DNA of 64,000 nucleotides from Verrucomicrobiota bacterium (GTDB lineage: Bacteria > Verrucomicrobiota > Verrucomicrobiia > Verrucomicrobiales > Akkermansiaceae), in NCBI GenBank assembly GCA_026397725.1, contig JAPLUI010000320.1:1-64000 (forward strand). Reading direction: 5' to 3'. The notes under the pieces are model-generated. The model searched no databases and was not told where the DNA came from. It saw only the letters and a program-made list of their open reading frames with translations. Position numbers and translations under genes: made by a program. Position 1 is the first letter of the stretch. Each line of letters opens with the position of its first letter. Of this stretch, positions 63,566-64,000 are shown piece after piece.

Positions 63566-63823
63566 TCATTTACCGCCGCCGCGCGGTTCGTGGAAGTCGA
63601 GCGGCGGGTCCTCGCGCACCATGAGCACTTCCGGTTCCCCCTGTCGCGCGAGCCAGGTGCGGAGGTCGATGGCGTCCTTCAGATGGGGGCCTCGGTGCGG
63701 ATGGGCTGCGGCCCAGCGGCGGGTGTTTTCGCAGAGGCGGCGCACATCGCCGCCGGCTTCGCGGGCCAAGTCATCTTTGGTACGCCAGAGATCTTCAAGG
63801 ATCGGGTTGGGTGTCGCATTCAT
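63566..63823 (-). CDS. small antitoxin-like protein, 85 aa
   Basis: The product begins MNATPNPILEDLWRTKDDLAREAGGDVRRLCENTRRWAAAHPHRG (read in parts: NPILEDLWRTKDDLAREAGG, DVRRLCENTRRWAAAHPH). This resembles conserved small proteins that accompany PIN toxins in many environmental bacteria. A truncated PIN gene lies 15 nt upstream, matching a toxin-first pair. With the toxin gone it is probably an orphan antitoxin. Confidence 0.6.
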   Translation of the reverse strand: MNATPNPILEDLWRTKDDLAREAGGDVRRLCENTRRWAAAHPHRGPHLKDAIDLRTWLARQGEPEVLMVREDPPLDFHEPRGGGK

Positions 63824-63838
63824 AGGTCCATTCTCCCA

Positions 63839-63952
63839 TCAATTCGAGCAGTCCCGCGATACCTGCTGGTTCCCTGCCACGCTTACGTCTCGGCTCGGAT
63901 CCGCCACCAAGAGACTGACGAAACTGGTTTCAATGTAAACGATCTCTTTCAT
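63839..63952 (-). pseudogene. PIN-domain toxin, 5' remnant
   Basis: ATG 63952 opens MKEIVYIETSFVSLLVADPS and RDVSVAGNQQVSRD, matching the KTVYIETSVVSYLTARPSRDLIVAAHQQ start of a PIN subfamily. The frame stops after 37 residues at 63839, before the middle and C-terminal acidic residues. The rest of the gene has been lost, up to the antitoxin start. Confidence 0.7.
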
Positions 63953-64000
63953 GGATGATTCGACAGCGACGGGCGCTCTGAGGGATGGTCTCAGGAAATC

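Noticed and set aside
63100..63624. Open frame of 174 codons on the plus strand
   Set aside because: It is Arg/Gly/Pro-rich, crosses twin hairpins and an antisense antitoxin gene, and matches nothing.
1..64000. tRNA, rRNA, riboswitch or replication origin
   Set aside because: I looked for typical conserved sequence blocks by eye and recognised none; weak or unusual ones could be missed.

Overview
The window looks like the chromosome of a free-living member of the Verrucomicrobiota with high GC content. Taxon-specific signs are a full-length Verru_Chthon cassette protein A (36350-39838), secreted proteins with a DPDGDGM-N--EFAFGLDP hinge and conserved C-terminal module, many large signal-peptide-bearing carbohydrate-active proteins, and degenerate palindromic intergenic repeats. 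I saw no rRNA, tRNA, CRISPR array, SusC/SusD pair or sulfatase.

Layout. 1-6.1 kb: a 5'-truncated ThuA/discoidin/alpha-toroid glycosidase and a secreted modular adhesin-like protein. 6.2-9.1 kb: a gene graveyard (glycosidase fragment, AAA ATPase with an in-frame stop, frameshifted ceramidase-like gene), one small secreted protein and the first copy of a 62-nt leader repeat. 9.2-21 kb, minus strand: two tandem paralogous secreted proteins, then two large modular proteins that share an approximately 0.8 kb duplicated segment. 21.6-23.9 kb: a 52-bp perfect palindrome and an IS110-family transposase. 23.9-34.1 kb, minus strand: a GH78-type alpha-L-rhamnosidase translationally coupled to a Tat-exported protein interrupted by two malectin-like modules, a Gfo/Idh/MocA remnant, and a paralogue of the first glycosidase. 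35-44.5 kb: an AraC regulator, the orphan Verru_Chthon A protein, and a minus-strand set of alpha-toroid glycosidase, GH130 enzyme and MFS transporter joined by ATGA overlaps. 44.9-45.6 kb: a PIN/RHH toxin-antitoxin pair. 45.8-48.4 kb: a truncated gene, a chimeric secreted protein, another secreted protein and two more leader repeats. 49.4-56.5 kb, plus strand: SGNH hydrolase, truncated GH105 gene, a chimeric esterase, sialate O-acetylesterase and a lyase-like toroid protein with LamG end. 56.7-61 kb: PQQ-propeller lipoprotein, GT4 glycosyltransferase and an Fe-S flavoprotein. 61.4-64 kb: remnants (beta-helix protein, transposase, DNA adenine methylase) mixed with a PIN toxin-antitoxin pair and a decayed second one.

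Functional reading (inference): most of the region is a polysaccharide-degradation and uptake region for a rhamnose-containing, acetylated plant or algal polymer. Rhamnosidase, toroid glycosidases/lyases and acetylesterases act outside the cytoplasm; the MFS porter and the leaderless GH130 enzyme deal with oligosaccharides inside; the AraC protein is the obvious local regulator. The second theme is genome decay and recombination: at least ten truncated or chimeric genes sit beside dispersed repeats. The strongest leads are the 62-nt leader placed 3-4 nt before start codons, the 52-bp palindrome, the SGNH-leader/esterase chimera, the malectin insertions, and an intergenic-type repeat inserted in frame in a glycosyltransferase.
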